A stretch of 20,382 nucleotides of DNA, taken from contig CAZADH010000090.1 of the NCBI GenBank assembly GCA_964483805.1, positions 1-20,382 of the forward strand, written 5' to 3'. The notes below the pieces were generated by a model. The model did not search any database, had not been told where the DNA came from, and saw nothing but the letters and a program-made list of their open reading frames with translations. Below, piece by piece: positions 1 through 7,735 of this stretch (position 1 is the first letter of the stretch; each line of letters starts with the position of its first letter). The position numbers and the translations under genes were made by a program. The DNA comes from CAZADH01 sp964483805 (GTDB lineage: Bacteria; Muiribacteriota; Ozemobacteria; Ozemobacterales; Ozemobacteraceae).

Positions 1-2
1 CG

Positions 3-1727
3 GACGATGGCGACGTGTCGGCAGAGTTCGGTGGCCCGGGCGGCGAGGTCGTCGGCTACCTGAGGCGGCGGGTGCACCGGGCCGCCCCGCTCATCGATTT
101 CTTCAACCCATTGCAGCGGATGCGCGCGCACCCGCACTGCAACTATCTGTATTTACATCGCTTCGCCCGCAACTTTGCCCTGACCGTCGCGGCGGTGCAC
201 GACCGGCACTACGCCATCGGCGACATCAACGAATCGAACGTGCTGGGGCACAACACCGCGCTGGTCACGCTGGTCGACACCGACTCGTTTCAGATCGTCG
301 ATCCGGCGGGGAAGCGCTCGTTCCGCTGTCTCGTCGGCAAACCNNNNNNNNNNATCGACCGCACCCCGGACCACGACCGCTTCGCCATGGCCGTGCTCAT
401 CTTTCAGTTGCTGATGGAAGGAACCCATCCCTTCGCCGGGGTCTGGCATGGCACCACAGAGCCCCCGAGCACCGCCGACCGGATCCGCCGGGGGTGGTCG
501 CCGTTCCTGGCCACCGGTCGCGATCGTTTTGCCGTGACCCCCGCCGCTCCGCCATACGACATATTGACACCCGAACTGCGCCGGCTGGTACAGGACGCGC
601 TCGCTCCCGAACGCGCGGGGCACCGCCCCGACGCGCGCATGTGGGTGTCGGCGCTGGCCACCGCGGAGCAGGCACTGCAAACGTGCGCGGCCAACCCGGA
701 GCATCGCTTCGGCGACCATCTGGCGCGTTGCCCCTGGTGCGAGCGCACCGCGCAAATGGGCGGCATCGATCCATTTCCGCAAGCGGGAGCCCCATTGCCA
801 AAGGCACTTCTCGCCCCCGCCCCGGTGCCTCGGCCAACCGCGCCCGTGGTAATCTCTCCGCCACGGCCTGTTGTCACGCCACTCCCAGCAACGCCGGCCC
901 CGCGCAACCCCAACCGGCTGCCCGCATTCTCCTATTCACGCATGGCTGGTCTCCTCGGCTCGTTGGCGGTGGCCGCTTTCTTCGGTGCCGCCGCCGGCGG
1001 GCCCTCGACGCCGGAGGCCAGCCTGCCGGCCCGTCTCATCATCATCGGTCTGGGTGTGGTTGCTCTCGGTTACACCTCGAGCCCGACCCGACTGCCCGCG
1101 TATCTCATGGTGCTCATAGGCACGGCACTGTTGCGCCCCACGGTCGACCTGGGGATCAGCGAACCCGGCGAGGCTCTGCTCATGCTGCTCGGCGCGGCAA
1201 TCGTGACCCTCGGCGTCTGTTCCCTGCTGCTGTACACCGACACCATCCACATCGATACCGGCGCCCGGGCCTTCATCATCAAGACCACGGTTCTTGGCAA
1301 GACGTACGACGATGAAACGGTGAAGTCTCCCGGGGTCGAAGCGGTCACCGTCGATTGCACCGGCCCCGGAGGCCCCCCGCACCGGTATGAGGTGCGGATG
1401 ATTCTCGGGGGCGGCACGACCGTGACCGCGACCAGGACATACGATGTATTGATGGTTGCGAATGACACGGCCCGTGACCTTGCCAAGGCGTTCCATGCGA
1501 CACCTTGCTATGGAGCTCCCGAGCGCGTGCATTTTCGTTTGGGCAAAGGCTGGATCGTCACCCGCGACCGCGGCGAACTGTCACTGTTCTTCCTCCGGTT
1601 GTTCCGGTTCTTGTTCTCCCTGCCGGTCAGGGTCTTCACGCTCATGTTCGTCGGCGTGATCGTCATTGGCTTCGTCGCCAAGGCGGCACTCGCCCTCCAG
1701 TGGTACATCACCTGGGCGATGGGCTGA
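3..1727 (+). CDS. YegI-like (COG4248) protein kinase with membrane-anchored C-terminus, 5'-partial
   Basis: The frame is open to the left edge, so the true start and most of the N-lobe (about 85 residues by comparison with the next gene) lie outside the window. What remains is a kinase C-lobe. It has a catalytic-loop equivalent, VGDINxxN-like (here IGDINESN), then VDTDSF in place of DFG. A conserved CPWC motif inside an H-x-x-CPWC stretch (nt about 700-745) is typical of the COG4248 family and looks like a metal site. Downstream are a Pro-rich linker, hydrophobic segments (nt about 940-1010, 1030-1220), a soluble beta-rich stretch resembling a PH-like domain, and a last membrane helix (nt about 1610-1715). 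Such kinases usually sit beside PP2C phosphatases and TerY-type vWA proteins, presumably upstream here. The activation segment is interrupted by Ns at 344-353. It is paralogous to the next gene, whose ATG lies 3 nt after this stop. Confidence 0.85.
   Translation, partial: DDGDVSAEFGGPGGEVVGYLRRRVHRAAPLIDFFNPLQRMRAHPHCNYLYLHRFARNFALTVAAVHDRHYAIGDINESNVLGHNTALVTLVDTDSFQIVDPAGKRSFRCLVGKXXXXIDRTPDHDRFAMAVLIFQLLMEGTHPFAGVWHGTTEPPSTADRIRRGWSPFLATGRDRFAVTPAAPPYDILTPELRRLVQDALAPERAGHRPDARMWVSALATAEQALQTCAANPEHRFGDHLARCPWCERTAQMGGIDPFPQAGAPLPKALLAPAPVPRPTAPVVISPPRPVVTPLPATPAPRNPNRLPAFSYSRMAGLLGSLAVAAFFGAAAGGPSTPEASLPARLIIIGLGVVALGYTSSPTRLPAYLMVLIGTALLRPTVDLGISEPGEALLMLLGAAIVTLGVCSLLLYTDTIHIDTGARAFIIKTTVLGKTYDDETVKSPGVEAVTVDCTGPGGPPHRYEVRMILGGGTTVTATRTYDVLMVANDTARDLAKAFHATPCYGAPERVHFRLGKGWIVTRDRGELSLFFLRLFRFLFSLPVRVFTLMFVGVIVIGFVAKAALALQWYITWAMG
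344..353. other. Assembly gap (10 N) inside kinase gene
   Basis: Ten Ns interrupt the first kinase gene right after a Gly-Lys-Pro that also occurs in the neighbouring paralogue. Alignment with the paralogue suggests that 14 codons plus one base (43 nt) are missing, including the PPEL motif of the activation segment. The gap is therefore probably a fixed-length placeholder. The difference of 33 nt keeps the frame. Confidence 0.95.
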
Positions 1728-1730
1728 GCC

Positions 1731-3641
1731 ATGCGCGTCACCCTCGCCCGCACCGGCCACAAGCTGCGCTTCGGCACGGCCACCATCCTGTATTCGGGCG
1801 GCGAAGCCAACATCCACGCGGTGGCCGACCTCGACGGCCCCGAGCAGGTGGCCAAGATCTACCGCCGGCCGACCCCCGAGCGCGCCGCCAAACTCGAACT
1901 GATGCTGAGTCGGCCCCCGGAAGACCCACAGAAGGGCACCGGCCGTTCGGCGCTGGTGTGGCCGACCGATCTGCTGCACGACGAGTCCGGGCGCATCGTC
2001 GGGTTCCTGATGCCGCGGGTGCGCGAGATGTCGCCCCTGATCGATTTCTTCAACCCACTGCAGCGTCTGAAGCAGCGACCGCACTGCAACTATATGTATT
2101 TACATCGTCTGGCGCGCAACTTCGCGCTAACCGTCGCCGCCGTCCACGACCGCGCCTACACGGTCGGGGACATCAACGAATCGAACGTGCTCGGCCATGA
2201 CACGGCGCTGATCACGCTGGTCGACAACGACTCCTTCCAGGTGATCGACCGCGAGCGCAAGCAGGTCTACCGCTGCCTCGTGGGCAAACCCGAGTTCACG
2301 CCGCCCGAGTTGCAGGGCGTCCCGTTCGCCACCGTCAACCGCGAACCCAAGCACGACCATTTCGGCATGGCGGTGCTCATCTTTCAGTTGTTGATGGAGG
2401 GAACCCACCCGTATGCCGGCGTCTGGCAAGGCGACGGCGAGCCGCCGATGACGGCGGAACGGATCCGGCACGGTCTGTCGGCGTATTTCCCACGTATTGC
2501 TTCGGCACCCGGATCATCAGCGAGCACCAGCGCCACGACCGCAGGCCGGATCACGCCGGCGCCGCACGCCCCGCCGCTCGAACTGCTGCCGGCCGAACTG
2601 CGGCATCTTTTCCGCGCGGCCTTTGCGCCCGGCGACACCGCATCGCGTCCCCATGCGCGCGCGTGGGCCTCGGCCCTGGCCACCGCCGAGCAGTCGTTGC
2701 ACCGCTGCACCACGAACCGCGAGCACCACTACGGGAACCATCTCGACACCTGCCCTTGGTGTGCGCGCCGCGATCTCTTTGGCGGCATCGACCCGTTCCC
2801 GGCTCCCGGCACGGCCCGGCCCGACCTGCTGGCCGAGCCGACAGCACCGATTCCAGAGACCATCACGGTTTCCGTGCCGGCGACTGTCCCGTCGACCGTT
2901 CCGGTGCCGGCGGCGAAAACGGTGCGGCGGCGTAACCGTCCACCGGCGCCCGGGCAATCCGTGACCTCCTTCACCCAGGCGTTGGGCAGCAGGAATTCGT
3001 GGGCCAACGGGTATGACGTTGAGACGGTCGGGGAAACCATCTTCACCGTTCTGTTGATTCTCGGCGCGATCGTCTTCTTCAACCGGATATCGGCACGACA
3101 TACAACCGATGCACAACAGATGCTCATGATCCTGGGTGCGACGATGACCATCATCGGTGCGCTCGGGCGGTTGCTGTATCGCGGCCGCGCCGTCATCGAT
3201 CCCGCGCAGCGCGAGATCCTCGTGTCGACGGGCCTCGGCGGCGGCGAAATGTTCACCTGGCGCCGCATTCCGTTTGCCTGCATTCGCGGGGTCGCGGTAA
3301 CGAGCACCGAAGGCGAACAACGGCCTTCCTATCAGTTACGGGTGCTGGCCACCGGCGTGAGCGGCATCACCATCAAGACCACCGATGCCGACCTGAGCGA
3401 GATCAACCGCCGGGGGCGTGACCTGGCCCACGCTCTCGGCACGCACTTCTTTGCGGGGGCACGCGGCACCACCTGGCAGTTGTTGGGCAACAAGGTCGAA
3501 CGCCAATCGGTGGCGCTGCGCTCACCAAGCGGGGGCGGTGTGACCTTGGGCGCCACCGAGGTCCTGAACCTTGTCCGCCTGGGCATCATGATCATCGCCG
3601 TGGTCATGTGGTTGATCATGACGCTGTTCGGCATCAAATAG
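1731..3641 (+). CDS. YegI-like (COG4248) protein kinase with CPWC motif and C-terminal membrane helices
   Basis: A 636-residue protein. The N-lobe has a glycine-rich stretch YSGGEANIH (residues 21-29) and a likely ATP-binding Lys in VAKIY (K42). The catalytic loop is VGDINESN (D147, N152), followed by VDNDSF as the DFG equivalent (metal-binding D165) and PEFTPPEL (188-194) as activation segment. These are hallmarks of the COG4248 family. C341PWC344 together with nearby Cys/His is a probable zinc site. After a Pro-rich linker come two hydrophobic segments (about 427-480), a PH-like beta-rich domain, and a final membrane helix (about 608-633). Hence the kinase is likely cytoplasmic but tethered to the inner membrane. 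It starts 3 nt after the preceding paralogue, so the two are co-transcribed, probably with phosphatase or vWA partners off-window. Substrate unknown. Confidence 0.88.
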   Translation: MRVTLARTGHKLRFGTATILYSGGEANIHAVADLDGPEQVAKIYRRPTPERAAKLELMLSRPPEDPQKGTGRSALVWPTDLLHDESGRIVGFLMPRVREMSPLIDFFNPLQRLKQRPHCNYMYLHRLARNFALTVAAVHDRAYTVGDINESNVLGHDTALITLVDNDSFQVIDRERKQVYRCLVGKPEFTPPELQGVPFATVNREPKHDHFGMAVLIFQLLMEGTHPYAGVWQGDGEPPMTAERIRHGLSAYFPRIASAPGSSASTSATTAGRITPAPHAPPLELLPAELRHLFRAAFAPGDTASRPHARAWASALATAEQSLHRCTTNREHHYGNHLDTCPWCARRDLFGGIDPFPAPGTARPDLLAEPTAPIPETITVSVPATVPSTVPVPAAKTVRRRNRPPAPGQSVTSFTQALGSRNSWANGYDVETVGETIFTVLLILGAIVFFNRISARHTTDAQQMLMILGATMTIIGALGRLLYRGRAVIDPAQREILVSTGLGGGEMFTWRRIPFACIRGVAVTSTEGEQRPSYQLRVLATGVSGITIKTTDADLSEINRRGRDLAHALGTHFFAGARGTTWQLLGNKVERQSVALRSPSGGGVTLGATEVLNLVRLGIMIIAVVMWLIMTLFGIK

Positions 3642-3658
3642 GGCCGGCGCCCCGGCCC
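3641..3658. terminator. Perfect GC hairpin between convergent genes
   Basis: GGGCCGG (3641-3647), loop CGCC, then CCGGCCC (3652-3658): a perfect 7-bp stem filling the 19-nt gap between two convergent stop codons. There is no T tract on either strand. It could act as a bidirectional terminator or mRNA 3' stabiliser. Confidence 0.55.
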
Positions 3659-3660
3659 GG

Positions 3661-4779
3661 TCAGGGCAGGAAGAAGAAGAGCACCCCGAGGATCAGGTAC
3701 AACGACAGCAGTTGCGCCCCTTCGATCCAGTTGCACTCACCATCGCTGACGATGTGCGCGGTGATCCAGACGGTGCACATCACGGCCACGACCTCGGGAC
3801 CGGTGAACTCGAGGGTCATCGGGTGCCCCAGCCAGCGCGAACACAGCACCAGCAGCGGCGCAATGAACATCGCCACCTGCATGCTCGAACCGATGGCGAT
3901 CTCGAGCGACAGATCCATTTTGTCTTTGAGGGCCATGATGATCGCCGTCGAGTGTTCGGCGGCATTGCCGACAATGGCCACCACGATGACCCCGATGAAC
4001 ACTTCCGACAAACCGAAAGACGCACGCACCGCCTCGATCGAGCCGACCATGAACTCCGAGAGAATCGCGACGAATACTGTCGACAACGCCAGAACGCCGG
4101 CCGCCTTGCTCTGCGACCAGTGGTGTTCGCCCTTGGCTTCCGCCTCGACAGCGCTGACGGTCGCGGCCTCACCCTCATGCATGCCCAACGGCGTGCGATG
4201 CGTCTTGAGTGAGAAGACGAGCTGCATGATGTAGGTCAACAGAATGATGCAGGCAATACCAGCCGAAACTTTGTAGGCAAGTGCGTCGTTCCAGCCCCCC
4301 GCCGTCTTTTCGGCGGCATAGTGATACACCGTCGGAATGAACAAGGCGATGGCCGCCATGATCAACCCGGTCGCCGAAGCGTTGGCGTGGGTCCGGCTGA
4401 ACTTCTGCACTTTGTATTTCATGCCGCCGGCGACCATCGACACCCCGATAACCAGCAGCAGGTTGCCGATGATCGAGCCGGTGAGCGACGCTTTGACGAC
4501 ATCGACGTAGCCCTTCGACAGAGCAACGAACGCAATGATGAACTCGGCCGCGTTGCCGAAGGTGGCGTTGAGAAACCCGCCGATCGCCGCGCCGAACCGG
4601 TTGGCGATGACCTCGGTGGCATCACCCATCAACTCGGCCAACGGAATGATCGCCAGGCACGAGACAATGAACAACGCCACCTTGTTGTGCAACGCCGGCA
4701 CGAACTCGATGAGCAACGCGATCGGAATGAAGATCAGAAGGTGCTTGATGCTCGGTTTCACAGGCCAGGCCTCGTTCAT
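3661..4779 (-). CDS. cax: Ca2+/H+ antiporter, CAX family
   Basis: A 372-residue polytopic inner-membrane protein that should exchange cytosolic Ca2+ (or other divalent cations) for H+. Both alpha-repeat signatures are visible: GNAAEFIIAFVALSKG (75-90) and GNAAEHSTAIIMALKDK (271-287). The acidic residues E79 and E275 correspond to cation-binding glutamates of the family. The two halves are separated by an acidic/His-rich loop (about 200-222), as in bacterial CAX proteins such as YfkE. Length is normal for the family. A promoter-like pair lies upstream on the minus strand (4816-4845) giving a leader of about 30 nt; no clear Shine-Dalgarno is seen. It is convergent with the kinase pair and divergent from the histidine kinase gene. 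Confidence 0.93.
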   Translation of the reverse strand: MNEAWPVKPSIKHLLIFIPIALLIEFVPALHNKVALFIVSCLAIIPLAELMGDATEVIANRFGAAIGGFLNATFGNAAEFIIAFVALSKGYVDVVKASLTGSIIGNLLLVIGVSMVAGGMKYKVQKFSRTHANASATGLIMAAIALFIPTVYHYAAEKTAGGWNDALAYKVSAGIACIILLTYIMQLVFSLKTHRTPLGMHEGEAATVSAVEAEAKGEHHWSQSKAAGVLALSTVFVAILSEFMVGSIEAVRASFGLSEVFIGVIVVAIVGNAAEHSTAIIMALKDKMDLSLEIAIGSSMQVAMFIAPLLVLCSRWLGHPMTLEFTGPEVVAVMCTVWITAHIVSDGECNWIEGAQLLSLYLILGVLFFFLP

Positions 4780-4815
4780 CGGATGGAGTTCGACCGCGCC
4801 GCGGCCGACGCGATG

Positions 4816-4845
4816 ACCTTAGCACGCCGGCGTTGTCCGACTCAA
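4816..4845 (-). promoter_or_regulatory. Putative promoter of cax
   Basis: Read on the minus strand: TTGAGT (4845-4840), an 18-bp spacer, then TAAGGT (4821-4816). Predicted start of transcription is near 4809, about 30 nt before the ATG. The spacing matches other promoter-like pairs in this window. Confidence 0.45.
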
Positions 4846-4873
4846 GCGGTACCGCAGCCTGACGTAGATTATT

Positions 4874-4903
4874 TTGGCAACGCGCCCCCAGCCCGTGTAT
4901 CAT
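4874..4903 (+). promoter_or_regulatory. Putative promoter of the sensor kinase operon
   Basis: TTGGCA (4874-4879), an 18-bp spacer, and TATCAT (4898-4903). A GTG in the kinase frame lies exactly 6 nt further on (4910), so transcription and translation could start at the same place. The pair is only 28 nt from the divergent cax -35 box, so the two promoters may interfere. Confidence 0.5.
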
Positions 4904-4909
4904 GAACGC

Positions 4910-7321
4910 GTGCGCTTGACATCACATCGTCTCATCCTCAACAGACAGGGGATCCCTCGCCGACAACCGGCTGCTCGCCCGGGGTTGGCGATGCCGTCGT
5001 TGGCGCTGCCGACTGGCCCATGGCGGTGGTTCGTGGTGCTGCTGTTCCTCCTGATCGCCGGGGTCGTTCACGCCACCCCAGCGTTCGGAACACCAACGGC
5101 AACGCCGCGGTCACCCACCGTCGTCATTCTCAATGCCTACCACCTGGGGTACCAGTGGTCCGACAACGAGACGCAGGGCGTGCTCGAAACGCTGCGTGAG
5201 ACCAACCCCTCGGTCGAACCCATCGTCGAGTATCTTGATACCAAGCGCTTCCCGAGGCTCGATCACTTTCCGATCATGGCCGATTATCTGCGCTACAAAT
5301 ACGCGTCAACGACGGTCACTCTGCTGTTGACGCTCGACAATCCGGCCCTCGAGTTTGCCATCCGCTACCGACGCGAACTCTTCGCCGACGCTCCGATCGT
5401 CTTCTGCGGCATCAACGGGTTCGAACCGGCGATGATCGGCAGCGAGACCCGCGTCACCGGCGTGGTCGAACGCCTCAACGCACGCGACACCGTGCGGACC
5501 ATGCTGCAACTGCACCCCATGACCCGTGAGATCGTGCTGATTCACGACACGAGCAGCACGGGGCGCGCCACGCGCCGCGAAGTCGAAAGCGATCTGCAAG
5601 AGCTGACCAAGACCGTAAATATCCGGTATGTATCGGGTGTGCCGATCGCCGACGTTGCGGTGGCGATTCGCCAGCTCGGGCCAACCGCGCTGGTCGGCAT
5701 TCTCTCCTACAGCATGGATTCGACAGGCCAACTGTTCAACCACTCCGAAATCGCCAGCTTCGTCGCGACGATCTCGCCCGTCCCGGTGTATGGAGTCCAC
5801 GAGGAACGCCTCGGCCACGGGATCGTCGGCGGTCACCTCATTGGTGGCGGCCTGCACGGGCAACAGGCGGCCCGCATGGCCGCCCAGATTCTTGCCGGCG
5901 TCGATCCGGCAACCATCCCGATCGCCACCGCGGCAGCCACCCGCCCGATGTTTGACGACACGCAACTGCGCCGGTTCGGCATCCGCGCCACCCTGCCGCC
6001 AGGGAGCATCGTCATCAACGCGCCGCACTCGTTCTACGAAGTCCACTGGTTGCTGGTCGCGTCCAGCGTCGTCGTGTTCTTTGTATTGACGGTTCTCGTT
6101 GTCGCGCTCAGCATCAACATCTGGCGGCGGCACGCCGCCGAGGACCAGCTCGCCAAGACCAAGAACTACCTCGACAACGTGGTGAATTCGATGCCGTCGT
6201 TCATGGCCGGCGTCGATCCCGAGGGGCGGGTCACCTTGTGGAATCGCCAAGCCGAGGCGCACACCGGCATCCGTCCGCACGAAGCGCAGGGGCGCCTGAT
6301 CGACGACCTGCTGCCTCAGTTCAAGAGCCAGTTCGCGCTGCTGCGCGAGGCGGTGCAGGAACGCCAGCCGCGGGCGACCGAGAAGGTTCCCGCCGAACTG
6401 CACGGCGAGCGCGGTTTTGCCGACGTCCTGGTTTTTCCGTTGGTGGCCAATGGTGTGACCGGAGCGGTGGTGCGCATCGACGACGTCACGCAGCGGGTCC
6501 ACATCGAAGAGATGATGATCCAGGCCGAGAAGATGAGCTCGTTGGGCGGTCTGGCTGCCGGCATGGCCCACGAGATCAACAATCCGCTGGGCGTCATCGT
6601 GCAGGGCGTGCAGAACATCGAGCGGCGGTTGTCGCCCGACCTGCCGGCCAACCTGCAGGCGGCCGCGGCAACCGGTGTCGATCTGCACAAACTGAAAGAT
6701 TACCTGGCGCGGCGCGAGATCTTCGAGTTCATCGCTGGTGTTCGCAACGCCGGGTCCCGGGCCGCCCAGATCGTGGCGAACATGTTGCAGTTCAGCCGCC
6801 GCAGTGAGTCGAACCGGCAACCGGCCCGCATCGACGAACTGGTCGAACGCGCACTGGGCCTGGCGACCAGCGACTACGATCTGCGCAAGCGCTACGATTT
6901 CAAGCACATCGAGATCGTCCGCGAGTTCGCCGCCGATCTGCCGCCGTTGCCGATTACCGTGACCGAGATCGAGCAGGTGATGCTCAACCTCTTGAAGAAT
7001 GCGGCACAGGCAATCAGTGAGCGCCCCCGCGACGAGAGCGCCCCGCCGCCGCGCATCGTCATCCGCACAGGCCGCGAGGCCACGATGGCCCGTATTGAAG
7101 TCGAAGACAACGGCCCGGGGATGACGGAATCCGTGCGCCGACGGGTATTCGAACCGTTCTTCACCACCAAGGAACCCGGCAAGGGCACGGGCCTGGGCCT
7201 GTCCGTGTCATACATGATCATTACCAACAATCACAAGGGTCAGCTCGCGGTCGAGTCGGCCCCCGACCGCGGGGCCCGCTTCGTGATCAGATTGCCGCTT
7301 GCCCCCGAGGACTGCCGATGA
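4910..7321 (+). CDS. Sensor histidine kinase with ABC-type periplasmic binding domain and PAS
   Basis: 803 residues from GTG 4910. The order is: basic N-terminus; hydrophobic signal anchor (about 40-58, ending VVHATPA); a periplasmic domain of the ABC_sub_bind/TrpX type (about 70-370); a transmembrane helix (about 378-405); PAS (about 423-530); HisKA with phospho-acceptor H554 in AHEINNPLG; and HATPase_c with NLLKNAAQAI, DNGPGM, FEPFFTTKE and GKGTGLGL. It should sense a small ligand in the periplasm and autophosphorylate. The start is uncertain. GTG 4910 follows a -10 box at leaderless spacing, whereas ATG 4991 gives a tidier signal peptide but has no Shine-Dalgarno. An ATG at 4874 would lie inside the promoter. 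The stop overlaps the next start (ATGA), so the receiver protein is its likely partner. The ligand cannot be read from sequence. Confidence 0.88.
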   Translation: MRLTSHRLILNRQGIPRRQPAARPGLAMPSLALPTGPWRWFVVLLFLLIAGVVHATPAFGTPTATPRSPTVVILNAYHLGYQWSDNETQGVLETLRETNPSVEPIVEYLDTKRFPRLDHFPIMADYLRYKYASTTVTLLLTLDNPALEFAIRYRRELFADAPIVFCGINGFEPAMIGSETRVTGVVERLNARDTVRTMLQLHPMTREIVLIHDTSSTGRATRREVESDLQELTKTVNIRYVSGVPIADVAVAIRQLGPTALVGILSYSMDSTGQLFNHSEIASFVATISPVPVYGVHEERLGHGIVGGHLIGGGLHGQQAARMAAQILAGVDPATIPIATAAATRPMFDDTQLRRFGIRATLPPGSIVINAPHSFYEVHWLLVASSVVVFFVLTVLVVALSINIWRRHAAEDQLAKTKNYLDNVVNSMPSFMAGVDPEGRVTLWNRQAEAHTGIRPHEAQGRLIDDLLPQFKSQFALLREAVQERQPRATEKVPAELHGERGFADVLVFPLVANGVTGAVVRIDDVTQRVHIEEMMIQAEKMSSLGGLAAGMAHEINNPLGVIVQGVQNIERRLSPDLPANLQAAAATGVDLHKLKDYLARREIFEFIAGVRNAGSRAAQIVANMLQFSRRSESNRQPARIDELVERALGLATSDYDLRKRYDFKHIEIVREFAADLPPLPITVTEIEQVMLNLLKNAAQAISERPRDESAPPPRIVIRTGREATMARIEVEDNGPGMTESVRRRVFEPFFTTKEPGKGTGLGLSVSYMIITNNHKGQLAVESAPDRGARFVIRLPLAPEDCR

Positions 7322-7731
7322 CCGGGTCGTGCAACCCCACACCCGCCCTGCCGCCGTTGCGGTTGTTGGTGATTGACGACGAGCCCGCCGTCCGCACCAA
7401 TCTGTGCGCGTTTCTTGCCGACGACGGGTTTGCCGTCACCGCGGTCGCCAGCGGCGAGGAGGCGCTTTCACTGCTGGCGCGCGAGACCTTCGACGTCGCC
7501 ATCGTCGACATCCGCCTGCCCGGCCAGGACGGCAACAGCGTGATCGTGCGGGCGCAGGCGCTGCAACCGCTGATGCGCTACCTGATCCACACCGGCAGTG
7601 TCGATTACCAGATCCCCACGCAGTTGCGACACCTCGGCATCAATGCCGCTGATGTGCTGCACAAACCGGTGGTCGACATGCACACGATGACCCGGGCTAT
7701 TCTGCGCCTTTGCGGCCGGACCGCGCCCTGA
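7318..7731 (+). CDS. Receiver-only response regulator (CheY-like)
   Basis: 137 residues, essentially one REC domain: acidic pocket IDDE (19-22), phospho-acceptor D64 in IVDIRLPG, conserved Thr in IHTGS, and K116 in LHKPV. There is no DNA-binding or enzymatic output domain. It overlaps the upstream kinase by 4 nt (ATGA) and has GAGG (7307-7310) 7 nt before its ATG, so translational coupling is likely. It probably relays phosphate between the binding-protein kinase and another protein, perhaps the hybrid kinase encoded next (4-nt gap). The N-terminal 14 residues are Pro-rich and unstructured. Confidence 0.9.
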   Translation: MTGSCNPTPALPPLRLLVIDDEPAVRTNLCAFLADDGFAVTAVASGEEALSLLARETFDVAIVDIRLPGQDGNSVIVRAQALQPLMRYLIHTGSVDYQIPTQLRHLGINAADVLHKPVVDMHTMTRAILRLCGRTAP

Positions 7732-7735
7732 ACCC

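Noticed and set aside
148..157. TTTACA/TTGACA parts of the TGTATTKACA words as internal -35 boxes
   Set aside because: No -10-like hexamer was found 16-18 bp downstream of the copies checked (148, 8884, 15986).
5306..6907. 533-codon minus-strand open frame opposite the sensor kinase
   Set aside because: Antisense shadow with no recognisable domain or ribosome-binding site.
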